This document shows positions 11,384 through 19,597 of a stretch of DNA of 64,000 nucleotides, in pieces. The translations under genes were made by a program, and so were the position numbers. The DNA is from Nocardia abscessus (lineage in GTDB: Bacteria > Actinomycetota > Actinomycetes > Mycobacteriales > Mycobacteriaceae). Numbering within the stretch: position 1 is the first letter of the stretch; every line of letters starts with the position of its first letter. The notes below the pieces were generated by a model. It was not told where the DNA came from, did not search any database, and was given only the letters and a program-made list of their open reading frames with translations. The stretch spans positions 202,279 through 266,278 of the forward strand of contig NZ_JADLQO010000012.1 of the NCBI RefSeq assembly GCF_015477775.1, read 5' to 3'.

Positions 11384-12031
11384 ATGACCGGATTCGCGGG
11401 CTTCCCGCTGGCCGGACTCGACTTCTACGAGGACCTGGAAGCCGACAACTCCAAGGCGTTCTGGACCGCGCACAAGCAGATCTACGACGAGGCGGTGCTC
11501 GCGCCGATGAAGGCGCTGGTCGCCGAGCTCGAGCCGGACTTCGGGCCGGCCAAGATCTTCCGACCCTACCGGGACGTGCGGTTCGCCAAGGACAAGTCGC
11601 CGTACAAGACCGCGCAGGGAGCCGTGGTGCGGGCCGCACCGGGCGCGGGCTGGTACGTCCAGGTCAACGCCGGTGGCCTGTACGTCGGCGGCGGTTTTTA
11701 CCAGGGCTCCCCCGACCAGCTCGCGCAACTGCGCGCCACCATCGATGACAACGTGCGCGGACCCGAACTGGCGGCGATCCTCGCGGAGCTCGCCGCCGCG
11801 GGCTTCACCATCGGCGGCGAGAAGCTGAAGACCAAACCCAAGGGCTACGACGCCGACCACCCGCGCATCGACCTGCTGCGGCACAAGTCCATCACGTGCG
11901 GCAGGGAATTCGGCGCGCCCGCCTGGCTGGAGACGCCCCGGGCGGCGAAGGAGGTCCGCGCCGCGTGGGAGACGATGCGGCCGCTGGTCGAATGGCTCGC
12001 GGCGGTGGTCGGCGGCGCACCCTCGCGGTGA
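11384..12031 (+). CDS. DUF2461 family protein
   Basis: A 215-residue protein with the DUF2461 pattern: an N-terminal FPLAGLDFYEDLEADNSKAFW, a central KIFRPYRDVRFAKDKSPYKT, the glycine-rich beta strand YVQVNAGGLYVGGGFYQ, and LKTKPKGYDADHPRIDLLRH. The family is conserved but not assigned a reaction. The ATG is the first start before the conserved region. A much longer open frame upstream is a shadow of the Pro-rich gene. Its stop lies 21 bp from the convergent egtD stop. Confidence 0.9.
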   Translation: MTGFAGFPLAGLDFYEDLEADNSKAFWTAHKQIYDEAVLAPMKALVAELEPDFGPAKIFRPYRDVRFAKDKSPYKTAQGAVVRAAPGAGWYVQVNAGGLYVGGGFYQGSPDQLAQLRATIDDNVRGPELAAILAELAAAGFTIGGEKLKTKPKGYDADHPRIDLLRHKSITCGREFGAPAWLETPRAAKEVRAAWETMRPLVEWLAAVVGGAPSR

Positions 12032-12052
12032 CCGCCGCCGACCGGCGCGCGG

Positions 12053-13024
12053 TCAGCGCCGCTGGGCGAGCACCAGGGCGAAGCGGTCGTCGGAATCGGT
12101 CCACACGTGACCGGTGGCGAAGCCCGCGGCGGCGAGTTCGGCGTCGAGGCCCTCGACCCGGAACTTCGCCGAGATCTCGGTGCGGATCTGTTCGCCGCGG
12201 CCGAAGCGCACGGTGAGGTCGAGGTCCGCGACCGTGACGGTCATGTCCTCGCTCGCCTCCAGCCGCATCTCGATCCACTCGCGCGCCGCGTCCCACACCG
12301 CGACGTGCCGGAACTTCTCCGGCGCGAAGTCGGCGTGCAGTCGAGAGTTCAGCACGTGCAGGACGTTCCGGTTGAACTCGGCGGTGACACCCGCCGCGTC
12401 GTCGTAGGCGGGGACGAGCACCGCCGGGTCGATGACCAGCCCGGCGCCGAGCAGCAGGTGCTCGCCCGGCTCGAGCACGGCGTGGATCCTGGCGAGGAAT
12501 TCGGCCCGTTCCTCGGGGATCAGGTTGCCGATGGTGCCGCCGAGGAAGGCGATCATCCGGCGTCCCCCGCGCGGCAAGTTCCCCAGTGTGTCGGTGAAGT
12601 CGCTGACCACGCCGTGCACGGCGAGGCCGGGAAACTCGGCGGCGACCTCGTCGGCGGCGGCTCGCAGCGCCGCGGGCGAAACGTCCTGCGGGACATATTT
12701 CTTCAAGGGTGCGCGCGCACTGAGCGCGGTGAGCAGCAGGCGCGTCTTGGCCGCTGATCCCGCGCCGAGCTCGACCAGCACCTCGGCTTGCGCGGCGTCG
12801 GCGATCTCGTCGACCACCCGCTCCAGGAGTGCGCGCTCGGTGCGCGTCGGGTAGTACTCGGGCAGCTCGGTGATCTGTTCGAACAGTTCGCTGCCCCTGG
12901 CGTCGTAGAAGTATTTGGGCGGCAACCACTTCGGGTCGGCGGACAGCCCCAGCCCGGCGTCCGAGCGGAGCGCCGCGTCGAGGTCGGCTTCGGTGAGGTG
13001 GATGTCCAGCGAGGCTGCGGTCAT
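12053..13024 (-). CDS. egtD: L-histidine N-alpha-methyltransferase EgtD
   Basis: A 323-residue SAM-dependent enzyme that trimethylates histidine to hercynine, the first committed step of ergothioneine synthesis. The substrate-binding segment PKYFYDARGSELFEQIT (residues about 37-53), the SAM motif VELGAGSAAKT (about 83-93) and the late FAPEKFRHVAVWD fit the family, and length equals the mycobacterial enzyme (about 321). It is the last gene of the egtA-B-C-D run, 17 bp after egtC. Confidence 0.96.
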   Translation of the reverse strand: MTAASLDIHLTEADLDAALRSDAGLGLSADPKWLPPKYFYDARGSELFEQITELPEYYPTRTERALLERVVDEIADAAQAEVLVELGAGSAAKTRLLLTALSARAPLKKYVPQDVSPAALRAAADEVAAEFPGLAVHGVVSDFTDTLGNLPRGGRRMIAFLGGTIGNLIPEERAEFLARIHAVLEPGEHLLLGAGLVIDPAVLVPAYDDAAGVTAEFNRNVLHVLNSRLHADFAPEKFRHVAVWDAAREWIEMRLEASEDMTVTVADLDLTVRFGRGEQIRTEISAKFRVEGLDAELAAAGFATGHVWTDSDDRFALVLAQRR

Positions 13025-13041
13025 GGCACGGGCCTTTCGGG

Positions 13042-13851
13042 TCAGAGGAGGGCGTCGACGGACAGCGCGCCGGGCCGGGCGCTCACCAGGCAGCGGTCCG
13101 GGATCGCCCGCCACCGGGGGTCGTCGTCGAACGGTTCGGAGGACATGAGCGCGAACTCGTCGGTGACCAGCACCGACAACGAGTGGTGGCAGGTGGTCGC
13201 CCACAGCTGCGCACCATCGGAGAGCAGAAGATTCAGGCGCGCTTCCGGCGCCCGGTCGAGGATCGCGGACACGAGCAGCCGCAGCGCCGCGGGCGCCGCC
13301 GACCACTCGCCGTCCGGTGCGCTGGTCGCCAGCAGATCGCACAGCAGCACCCAGAGCGTCGCCGCGTCGGTGGCCGATTCCGCCTCCAGCAGCCGGGCCG
13401 GGGTGAACAGATCCTCGGCGCCGAGCTCGGCCGCGATGAGCGCGAACTCGGCGGCTACGCCGGACAGGGTGCGGCGCCAGTCCGGAACCACGCCGTTGTG
13501 GCTGAACGCCCAGCGGTCGCGGGTGAACGGCGCGCACGCCGAGCGCTCGACCGGCATGCCGACCGTGGCCGAGCGCACCGCGCCGAGCACCGCGGCGGAC
13601 TCCAACTGCCCGAGTACCTCGTCCACCGCCGGATCGGTCCAGATCGGTGCGGCGTTGCGGTAGCGGCTGGCGGTGACCGCGTCGTTCTCCGCGACGCGCC
13701 ACCAGGCGACGCCGAAGCCGTCGGCATTGATGGTGCCGCCATGGCGCATATCGCGCGGGGCCCACGCCTGGGTGCGCAGTGAATGGGAGCCTAGGGTCAA
13801 CATCTCGCCCACCCGCACCGGCGGGCCGACATAACCCAGGTGTCTACACAT
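13042..13851 (-). CDS. egtC: gamma-glutamyl hercynylcysteine sulfoxide hydrolase EgtC
   Basis: A 269-residue class II glutamine amidotransferase-like hydrolase that removes glutamate from gamma-glutamyl-hercynylcysteine sulfoxide. The chosen start gives MCRHLGYVG, leaving Cys2 as the N-terminal nucleophile after Met removal; a longer frame adds 17 residues and would bury it, so it is rejected. Typical motifs are NADGFGVAWW and AFSHNGVVPDW. It lies between egtB and egtD on the same strand. Confidence 0.95.
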   Translation of the reverse strand: MCRHLGYVGPPVRVGEMLTLGSHSLRTQAWAPRDMRHGGTINADGFGVAWWRVAENDAVTASRYRNAAPIWTDPAVDEVLGQLESAAVLGAVRSATVGMPVERSACAPFTRDRWAFSHNGVVPDWRRTLSGVAAEFALIAAELGAEDLFTPARLLEAESATDAATLWVLLCDLLATSAPDGEWSAAPAALRLLVSAILDRAPEARLNLLLSDGAQLWATTCHHSLSVLVTDEFALMSSEPFDDDPRWRAIPDRCLVSARPGALSVDALL

Positions 13852-13938
13852 CCGCACCCGCCGAGGCCGCCTCCGCGAGGTACCGATCACACACCGCGGC
13901 ACCGCGGTCCGACCGCCGCCCGGCGGGACGAGCGTCGC

Positions 13939-15285
13939 TCACTCGCCTTCTCCCGCGCGCAGGTCCCGCGCCAAGCGGAACCCCGCGAAGATCTGGCGGC
14001 GAATGGGGTGGTCCCAGTTGCGGAACGTGCTGCGGCAGGCCACCGGATCGGTGCCGAAGGAACCGCCGCGCAGCACCCGGTAATCCCCGCCGAAGAACAC
14101 CTCCGAGTACTCCCGATACGGGAACGCCCGGAAACCGGGGTACGCCTCGAAACCCGAGGCGGTCCACTCCCACACGTCACCGATCAGCTGGTGCACGCCC
14201 GTCGCGGACGCGCCCGCAGGATACGCGCCGACCTCCGCCGGTTCCAGATGACGCTGTCCGAGGTTCGCGGTGGCGGCATCGGGTTCGGCGTCCCCCCAGG
14301 GGAAACGCCGCGACGCGCCGGTGTCCGGGTCGAACCTGGCCGCCTTCTCCCATTCCGCCTCGGTGGGCAGGCGCTTGCCCGCCCAGTTCGCGTACGCCTC
14401 GGCCTCGAACCAGCACACGTGCACGACCGGCTGGTGCGGCCGCAGCGGGGTCATCACCCCGAACACCCGCCGCCACCAGCGGCCGGACGGATCGCGCTCC
14501 CAGAACTGCGGCGCGACCAGACCCGCCTCGCTGCGATGCGCCCAACCCCGCTCGGACCAGAGCTCAGGGCGCTCGTAGCCGCCGTCGTCGATGAAGGCCA
14601 GGTACTGCTCGTTGGTCACCGGCGCGGCTTCGATCGCGAAACCTGGCACCACCACCCGATGGGCGGGGCGCTCGTTGTCCAGCGCCCACGCCTCGGTGGA
14701 GGTGCCCATGGTGAATTCGCCCGCGGGGATGACGACCTCCCCGGTGACCGGCGCCGCCGAGGTCGGCGCGCCCGCCGCGGACAGCACCGGCGAGCCGGTG
14801 CGCAACTGGTGGGTGGCCAGCATGGTCTCGTCGTGCTGCTGCTCGTGCTGGGCGATCATGCCGAACGCGAAACCACCGTCGATCAGCGGACGGCCGCGCA
14901 AGTCGCTGCGCTCCAGCACATCCCACACTTTGTCGCGGACAGTGCCGACATACCCGCGGGCCTGGGCGGGATCGAGCAGCGGGAGCTCGGGCCGGTTGGC
15001 GCGGGCGTGCTTGAAGGCGTCGTAGAGTTCGTCGATGTCGGAACGCACCGGGTCGCGCCCGCCGACGTCGCGCACGAGCCAGAGTTCTTCCTGGTTGCCG
15101 ATGTGCGCGAGGTCCCAGACCAACGGGCTCATCAGTCGCGAATGCTGGACCACCAGTTCGGCTTCGTCGACGCAGTCGGTGAGGGTGTGGGTGCGCTGCC
15201 TGGCGCGGGTGAGGACCTCGGCGATCCGGTCGCGGAGCTGTTCGGCGCCGGAGTTGTCGGTCAGGGGGGAACGCGAAGTGGTCAC
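13939..15285 (-). CDS. egtB: hercynine oxygenase EgtB
   Basis: A 448-residue iron-dependent sulfoxide synthase joining hercynine and gamma-glutamylcysteine. The N-terminal DinB-like helical domain has a His in LVWDLAHIGNQEE and the H-x3-H-x-E iron site in AQHEQQHDET (residues about 150-158). The C-terminal sulfatase-modifying-factor fold has VIPAGEFTMGTS, PVTNEQYLAFIDDGGY, WEWTASGF and VLRGGSFGTDP. The GTG start is supported by CGGAGA 9 nt upstream; upstream in-frame codons have no family similarity. Confidence 0.95.
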   Translation of the reverse strand: MTTSRSPLTDNSGAEQLRDRIAEVLTRARQRTHTLTDCVDEAELVVQHSRLMSPLVWDLAHIGNQEELWLVRDVGGRDPVRSDIDELYDAFKHARANRPELPLLDPAQARGYVGTVRDKVWDVLERSDLRGRPLIDGGFAFGMIAQHEQQHDETMLATHQLRTGSPVLSAAGAPTSAAPVTGEVVIPAGEFTMGTSTEAWALDNERPAHRVVVPGFAIEAAPVTNEQYLAFIDDGGYERPELWSERGWAHRSEAGLVAPQFWERDPSGRWWRRVFGVMTPLRPHQPVVHVCWFEAEAYANWAGKRLPTEAEWEKAARFDPDTGASRRFPWGDAEPDAATANLGQRHLEPAEVGAYPAGASATGVHQLIGDVWEWTASGFEAYPGFRAFPYREYSEVFFGGDYRVLRGGSFGTDPVACRSTFRNWDHPIRRQIFAGFRLARDLRAGEGE

Positions 15286-15421
15286 GGGAAACGTCTCCGA
15301 GATTCGTGAGGATCGGCGTCGGCATCGGCACGGCCGCGGGACTCGATGCGGCTGCGGGCGATTCGGCACACGCCGGCCTGGTCGACCGGGGCGCCGTCGG
15401 GGAAGCGCGGCTGGTTCCTGG

Positions 15422-16765
15422 TCACGTGGCGGCTCCCGGAGGCTGCGCGTCGAGGCCGTGCTCGGTTTCCTCCTCGGTCGGGGTGTGACCACGACGACAT
15501 CGTTCGGCGGCGGATTCGACGGCGCGGGCCGCCTCGTCGGTAGCGGTGTGCGCGGCAGCGAGCCGCAGCAGGGCGACCGCGGCGGCTCGCAGATCCGGGT
15601 CGGCCAATCCGTAGCGGGCGGCGTCGACCCAGCGCCCGGCCAGCGGCGCGGCGATCGAGCTCGCCTCCGCGACCACCGCGGGGCTGGACATGAGCGCGTC
15701 GATCACGTGCACCGGGACGGTCCACCCGTCGCCGGGCTGGGCGTCGATGTAGCGGACTTCCAGGTGGCCCGAGGCGCGCACCGGCGGGAACAGCGTGGTC
15801 AGGTGATAGTCGAGGTCGCCGATATCGGGGCGGCGGCCCACCTCGTCGTCCAGAGCGCCGGACAACCAGTCGGCGAAAGTCGCACCGGGCGGCGCGAACC
15901 ACCCGTCCTGGCCGTCACCGGGTGCCGCGACGCCTTCCGGCCTGCGCACGCACAGCAGCGGCACGTCCAGCGCCCACTTGCTGTACGCGGCCACCGGATC
16001 GGCCCAGTCGAGCACCGGCGGGCGGGTCCGGGTGTTGTCCAGCCGCAGCCAGGCCCGCATGCGCTGAGACGCCCAGGTTCCGGGCGGCGCGCCACGCAGG
16101 GCGGGGGAACATGCGAAGGCGGCCACCAGCGCGGGGCCGACGGCGTAGAGGGCGGTCCAGCGGGCGGTGACGTCCGCGTGGTCGGCGCCCGCGTCCACGC
16201 TGACCTGGGTGGCCGCGGTATTGCACATCATCAGCTTGCCGAACGGCCCGATGCCGCCGAAGGCTCGCTCCATCGCGCGGTAACGCGGGAGCTGGAGCAG
16301 GCGTTTGGGGCGACGGTCGGCGTCCGCGGCGACGGAAACGGGACGGATGGACCGGGATTCGAGGAGTTCCCGCAACAGGCGGGCATCGTCGCGCAGGCGA
16401 TCACACAGCTGCGCGGCAGCGTCGTAGGGAGCGCTGGAGAGTTCGATCTGACCACCGGGTTCGAGAGTGACCCGGCTGCCCCCCGGCAGAGCGAGCGCCG
16501 GTGAATCGGGGGCGATGGACCGTGGTGCGTACGGTCCGAGCGCGTCCGCCAAGGCGGACAGCTGGGGGCGCGGAGCGGCCGCGGGGCCGGACGCCGAACA
16601 CTCACCGTGCACCGTGAGCCACTCCAGTTCGGCGCCTATCAACGCGGGTGGGCCGAGCTTGAAGCACACCCCGCCGATATACGCCTCCGCCGCCGCTCGG
16701 GAGGACAGTTCCCCCTGCTCGGTGGCACAACCGGCCGACTCAGGACTCTCGAGCGTGACCGCCAT
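15422..16765 (-). CDS. egtA: glutamate-cysteine ligase EgtA
   Basis: A 447-residue GCS2-type ligase making gamma-glutamylcysteine for EgtB. Visible motifs are AELEWLTVHG (residues about 45-54), EPGGQIELSSAP (about 103-114) and FGKLMMCNTAATQVSVDAG (about 176-194), all typical of the ATP- and glutamate-binding folds. TGGAGG lies 5 nt before the ATG. It heads the egtA-B-C-D run with 136 bp to egtB and is divergent from egtE over a 176-bp shared promoter region. Confidence 0.93.
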   Translation of the reverse strand: MAVTLESPESAGCATEQGELSSRAAAEAYIGGVCFKLGPPALIGAELEWLTVHGECSASGPAAAPRPQLSALADALGPYAPRSIAPDSPALALPGGSRVTLEPGGQIELSSAPYDAAAQLCDRLRDDARLLRELLESRSIRPVSVAADADRRPKRLLQLPRYRAMERAFGGIGPFGKLMMCNTAATQVSVDAGADHADVTARWTALYAVGPALVAAFACSPALRGAPPGTWASQRMRAWLRLDNTRTRPPVLDWADPVAAYSKWALDVPLLCVRRPEGVAAPGDGQDGWFAPPGATFADWLSGALDDEVGRRPDIGDLDYHLTTLFPPVRASGHLEVRYIDAQPGDGWTVPVHVIDALMSSPAVVAEASSIAAPLAGRWVDAARYGLADPDLRAAAVALLRLAAAHTATDEAARAVESAAERCRRGHTPTEEETEHGLDAQPPGAAT

Positions 16766-16928
16766 GCCAACCTCCAGTAGGCGTTCGGGACGTAGTCCGC
16801 TGCTGTTCGGTTATCGCCGTTCGGCGCGGCGGTATTCCACTCCCCGGCCGAAATCGCATGCGGCGACCCATCCAGCGTAGCCACGCATGCCGACAAGAAA
16901 CCGACATGAAGCCGAACATTCCACCCGA

Positions 16929-16942
16929 TAAGGTCGGCTGCA
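16929..16942 (+). promoter_or_regulatory. -10 element for leaderless egtE
   Basis: TAAGGT (a TANNNT-type -10) ends 7 nt before the ATG at 16942, the distance expected if transcription starts on the start codon itself. No Shine-Dalgarno sequence precedes that ATG. Inference from spacing only. Confidence 0.55.
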
Positions 16943-18132
16943 TGCTGGATGACGATCGCGTACGAGCCGACACGCCCGGGTGCGTATCCGGGCCTGGACC
17001 CGGCCCCGTTTTCCTCGACAGCGCCGGATCGTCGCTTCCGCCGCGGGTCGTCACCGACACCGTCGTCGCGCATCTACGGCGAGAATCGGAGATCGGCGGC
17101 TATCGCGCGGCGAACGAGCGGCTCGACGACCTCGCCGAGGTCAAGACCGCGATCGCCGCGCTGATCAACGCCACGCCCGAGAGCATCGCGCTCAGCGACA
17201 GCGCGACCCGCTCGTGGGCGGACTTCTTCTACTCGGTCCCGCTCGCCGCGGGCGACCGCATCCTGGTCTCCGAGGCCGACTACGCCAGCAATGCCATCGC
17301 CGCCTTGCAGCGCGCCCGCGCCACCGGCGCCACGGTGGAGAAGATCCCGAGTGACGGCAGCGGGCAGATCGATCTCGACGCGCTGGCCGCGCTGGTGGAC
17401 GAACGGGTCAAGCTGGTCTCGGTGCTGCACGCGCCGACCAACGGCGGGCTGGTGAACCCGGCCGCCGAGGCGACCAGGATCGCGCACTCGGTCGGCGCGC
17501 TGGTGTTGCTGGACGCCTGCCAGTCGGCCGGGCAGCTGCCCATCGACGTGGCCGAACTCGGCGTGGACGCGCTGTCGGCGACCGGCCGCAAGTGGCTGCG
17601 CGGCCCGCGCGGCACCGGGTTCCTGTACCTGCGGCCGGAATTGGCGCGCTCGATGGAACCCGCGCGCCTGGACCTGCACGGCGCGGAATGGACCGGCCCC
17701 CACGATTACCGGCTCGCGCCCGATGCCAGCCGCTTCGAGTTCTGGGAGTGCGACGTCGCGGGCCGCCTCGGCTTGGGCGCGGCCGTGCGATACCTGCTCG
17801 AGCTGGGCCCGCACGAGGTCTACGCGGCGATCGCGGCCCGCGCCGAACACCTGCGCAAGGCGCTGCCGGAGATTCCCGGCGTGACGGTGCGCGACCTCGG
17901 CATCCGGCACAGCGGCATCGTCTCCTTCACCGTCGACGGCGTCGACCCCGTCGAGGTGCGCGACCGGCTGCTGGCGCAGGACATCACGGTCACGGTCAGC
18001 CACGCCGGCTCGACCCTGCTGGACATGACCGGGCGCGGTCTGCGGTCGGTCGTGCGCGCCTCGCCGCACTGCTTCGTCGGCTTCGATGAACTCGACCGAT
18101 TCGTCGCCGCGGTGGCAGCGCTGCGAGCCTGA
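16942..18132 (+). CDS. egtE: hercynylcysteine sulfoxide lyase EgtE
   Basis: A 396-residue PLP-dependent class V aminotransferase-fold lyase for the last step to ergothioneine. Landmarks: FLDSAGSSLPP, SATRSWADFFY, HAPTNGGLVNP, LLDACQSAGQLPIDV, and the PLP-lysine motif LSATGRKWLRGPRGTGFLYL (about residue 215). ATG 16942 is chosen because a -10 element lies 7 nt before it and the family length is about 390. A longer frame adds 28 residues. Here egtE is divergent from egtA, not the last gene of one operon as in mycobacteria. Confidence 0.92.
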   Translation: MLDDDRVRADTPGCVSGPGPGPVFLDSAGSSLPPRVVTDTVVAHLRRESEIGGYRAANERLDDLAEVKTAIAALINATPESIALSDSATRSWADFFYSVPLAAGDRILVSEADYASNAIAALQRARATGATVEKIPSDGSGQIDLDALAALVDERVKLVSVLHAPTNGGLVNPAAEATRIAHSVGALVLLDACQSAGQLPIDVAELGVDALSATGRKWLRGPRGTGFLYLRPELARSMEPARLDLHGAEWTGPHDYRLAPDASRFEFWECDVAGRLGLGAAVRYLLELGPHEVYAAIAARAEHLRKALPEIPGVTVRDLGIRHSGIVSFTVDGVDPVEVRDRLLAQDITVTVSHAGSTLLDMTGRGLRSVVRASPHCFVGFDELDRFVAAVAALRA

Positions 18133-18166
18133 GCGGCGGACGCGGAAACCCGTCCCGGACAGCGGT

Positions 18167-18727
18167 TCAGGCCAGGTGCACTTCGAGTGCCCTGGCCACC
18201 AGAGCCGCCACGTCGACGCCCGGTTCGACCAGACGCAAGCTGCGATCGGCCCGCACGGTGGCGATCCCGTGCAGATTGGTCCACAGGGCGATGGCGCGTG
18301 CGCGCGGATCGATCGAGCCGGAGGTCGCCGCCGCGGCGACCAGGTCGGCGAAGCGCGCGAACAGCGGCAGGGTGACCGACCGCAGATTCTCGCCGGAGCC
18401 CTCGAGCAGGTCGTGCCGGAACATCAGGCTGAACATTTCCGGCCTGCGCCCGGCGAACTCGATGTACTCGGCGCTCATCCGGGTGAGCCGCTCGCGCGCG
18501 GACCCGGCGTCCACCTCGGCGAACCGTTCCGTGAGGTCGGCGAACCCGCGCGCGGCGACGGCAGCCAGCAGTGCGCGGTGAGTCGGGAAGTGCCGCCGCG
18601 GCGCACCGTGGGAGACGCCCGCGGCCCGGGTGATCGCACGCAGTCCCAGTTGCGCCGCACCGACCTCTTCGAGCAGGTCGACGCCCGCGTCCACCAGTCG
18701 ATCCCGCAGCGATTCGCTCTCCACCAT
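18167..18727 (-). CDS. TetR-family repressor of the adjacent acyltransferase
   Basis: A 186-residue TetR protein. The helix-turn-helix LRAITRAAGVSHGAPRRHFP (residues about 28-47) is followed by THRALLAAVAARGF. The C-terminal half fits the TetR_C domain with FSLMFRHDLLEGSGENL. It is divergent from a PlsC-like gene, and three copies of one palindrome lie between the two starts, one of them ending at its own start codon. Autorepression and control of the acyltransferase are therefore likely. The ligand is unknown, but an acyl-CoA or lipid would suit the target. Confidence 0.88.
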   Translation of the reverse strand: MVESESLRDRLVDAGVDLLEEVGAAQLGLRAITRAAGVSHGAPRRHFPTHRALLAAVAARGFADLTERFAEVDAGSARERLTRMSAEYIEFAGRRPEMFSLMFRHDLLEGSGENLRSVTLPLFARFADLVAAAATSGSIDPRARAIALWTNLHGIATVRADRSLRLVEPGVDVAALVARALEVHLA

Positions 18728-18805
18728 GAAGACATTGTCTACGGCCGGGACCGCCGGGTCACATCGAGTAGACAGTGTCTGCCGAATCGGGTAGACAGTG
18801 TCTAC
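18728..18805. promoter_or_regulatory. three TetR operators (GTAGACA-N-TGTCTAC)
   Basis: A perfect 15-bp palindrome GTAGACAGTGTCTAC is at 18791-18805, a one-mismatch copy GTAGACAGTGTCTGC at 18768-18782, and a weaker copy GAAGACATTGTCTAC at 18728-18742. The last directly abuts the repressor start codon. The first lies 24 bp before the acyltransferase start. Confidence 0.88.
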
Positions 18806-18828
18806 GAATTCGCCTCCTGGAGGTTCCC

Positions 18829-19500
18829 GTGTGGTATCCGCTGTTCAAGTACGTCTTGCTCGGCCCGGCGCTGCGGTTGCTCGGCAGACCCGCGGTTACC
18901 GGGCTGGACAACATTCCGCGCACCGGGCCGGTCATCATCGCGGCCAATCACCTCGCCGTGATCGACTCGCTGTATCTCGCGCTGGTCGTCCCGCGACGCG
19001 TGACGTTCCTGGCGAAACAGGAGTACTTCACCGGAAAGGGCCTGCGAGGCCGGTTCAACCGGTGGTTCTACTCGGTCTCCGGACAGGTTCCGGTCGATCG
19101 GACCGGTGGCAGCGCGGCCGCGGACGCACTCGCCGCCGCCACCCAGATCCTGGCGGCGGGCGGGGTCTGGGCCATCCATCCCGAGGGCACCCGATCCCCG
19201 GACGGGCGGATCTATCGCGGCCGCACCGGCACCTTGCGGGTCGCGATGGCCACCGGAGCGCCGGTCGTTCCGGTGACTCTCGCGGGCACCGACCGGGTGA
19301 ACCCGCGCGGCAGCCGTCTGCCGCGTTTCGGCAAGGTGCGCATCGAGTTCGGGGCCCCGCGCCGCTATCCGGCGACCGAGCAGCGTCACCTGGTGCGCGC
19401 CGCCACCGACGAACTGATGCGCGAGATGGCCGCGCGCTCGGGCCGGCACTACGTCGATCGCTACGCGGCTACCTTCCGGACACGCGCATCCCGCCGCTGA
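18829..19500 (+). CDS. PlsC-like 1-acylglycerol-3-phosphate acyltransferase
   Basis: A 223-residue membrane-associated acyltransferase, expected to acylate a lysophospholipid or related acceptor. Block I H-x4-D is seen in NHLAVIDSLY (residues about 41-50). Later come GQVPVDRTGG, the substrate motif HPEGTRSPDGRIYRGRTG, and VVPVTLAGTDRV. The GTG start has TGGAGG 5 nt upstream; an earlier in-frame ATG would run through the operators. The divergent TetR gene and intervening operators suggest inducible expression. Confidence 0.9.
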   Translation: MWYPLFKYVLLGPALRLLGRPAVTGLDNIPRTGPVIIAANHLAVIDSLYLALVVPRRVTFLAKQEYFTGKGLRGRFNRWFYSVSGQVPVDRTGGSAAADALAAATQILAAGGVWAIHPEGTRSPDGRIYRGRTGTLRVAMATGAPVVPVTLAGTDRVNPRGSRLPRFGKVRIEFGAPRRYPATEQRHLVRAATDELMREMAARSGRHYVDRYAATFRTRASRR

Positions 19501-19506
19501 CCTGCG

Positions 19507-19521
19507 CCCCCAGAAAGGGGG
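19507..19521 (+). terminator. short hairpin after the acyltransferase gene
   Basis: CCCCC-AGAAA-GGGGG followed by TT, 6 bp after the stop. A 5-bp stem only, so a weak candidate terminator. Confidence 0.4.
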
Positions 19522-19597
19522 TTAACGCGGCACCGCGATGGCGGGATAGTTGGGGGAGGCCGGTTCCCGGCGAGAGCTGGTGGTTAGGAGATGAACA

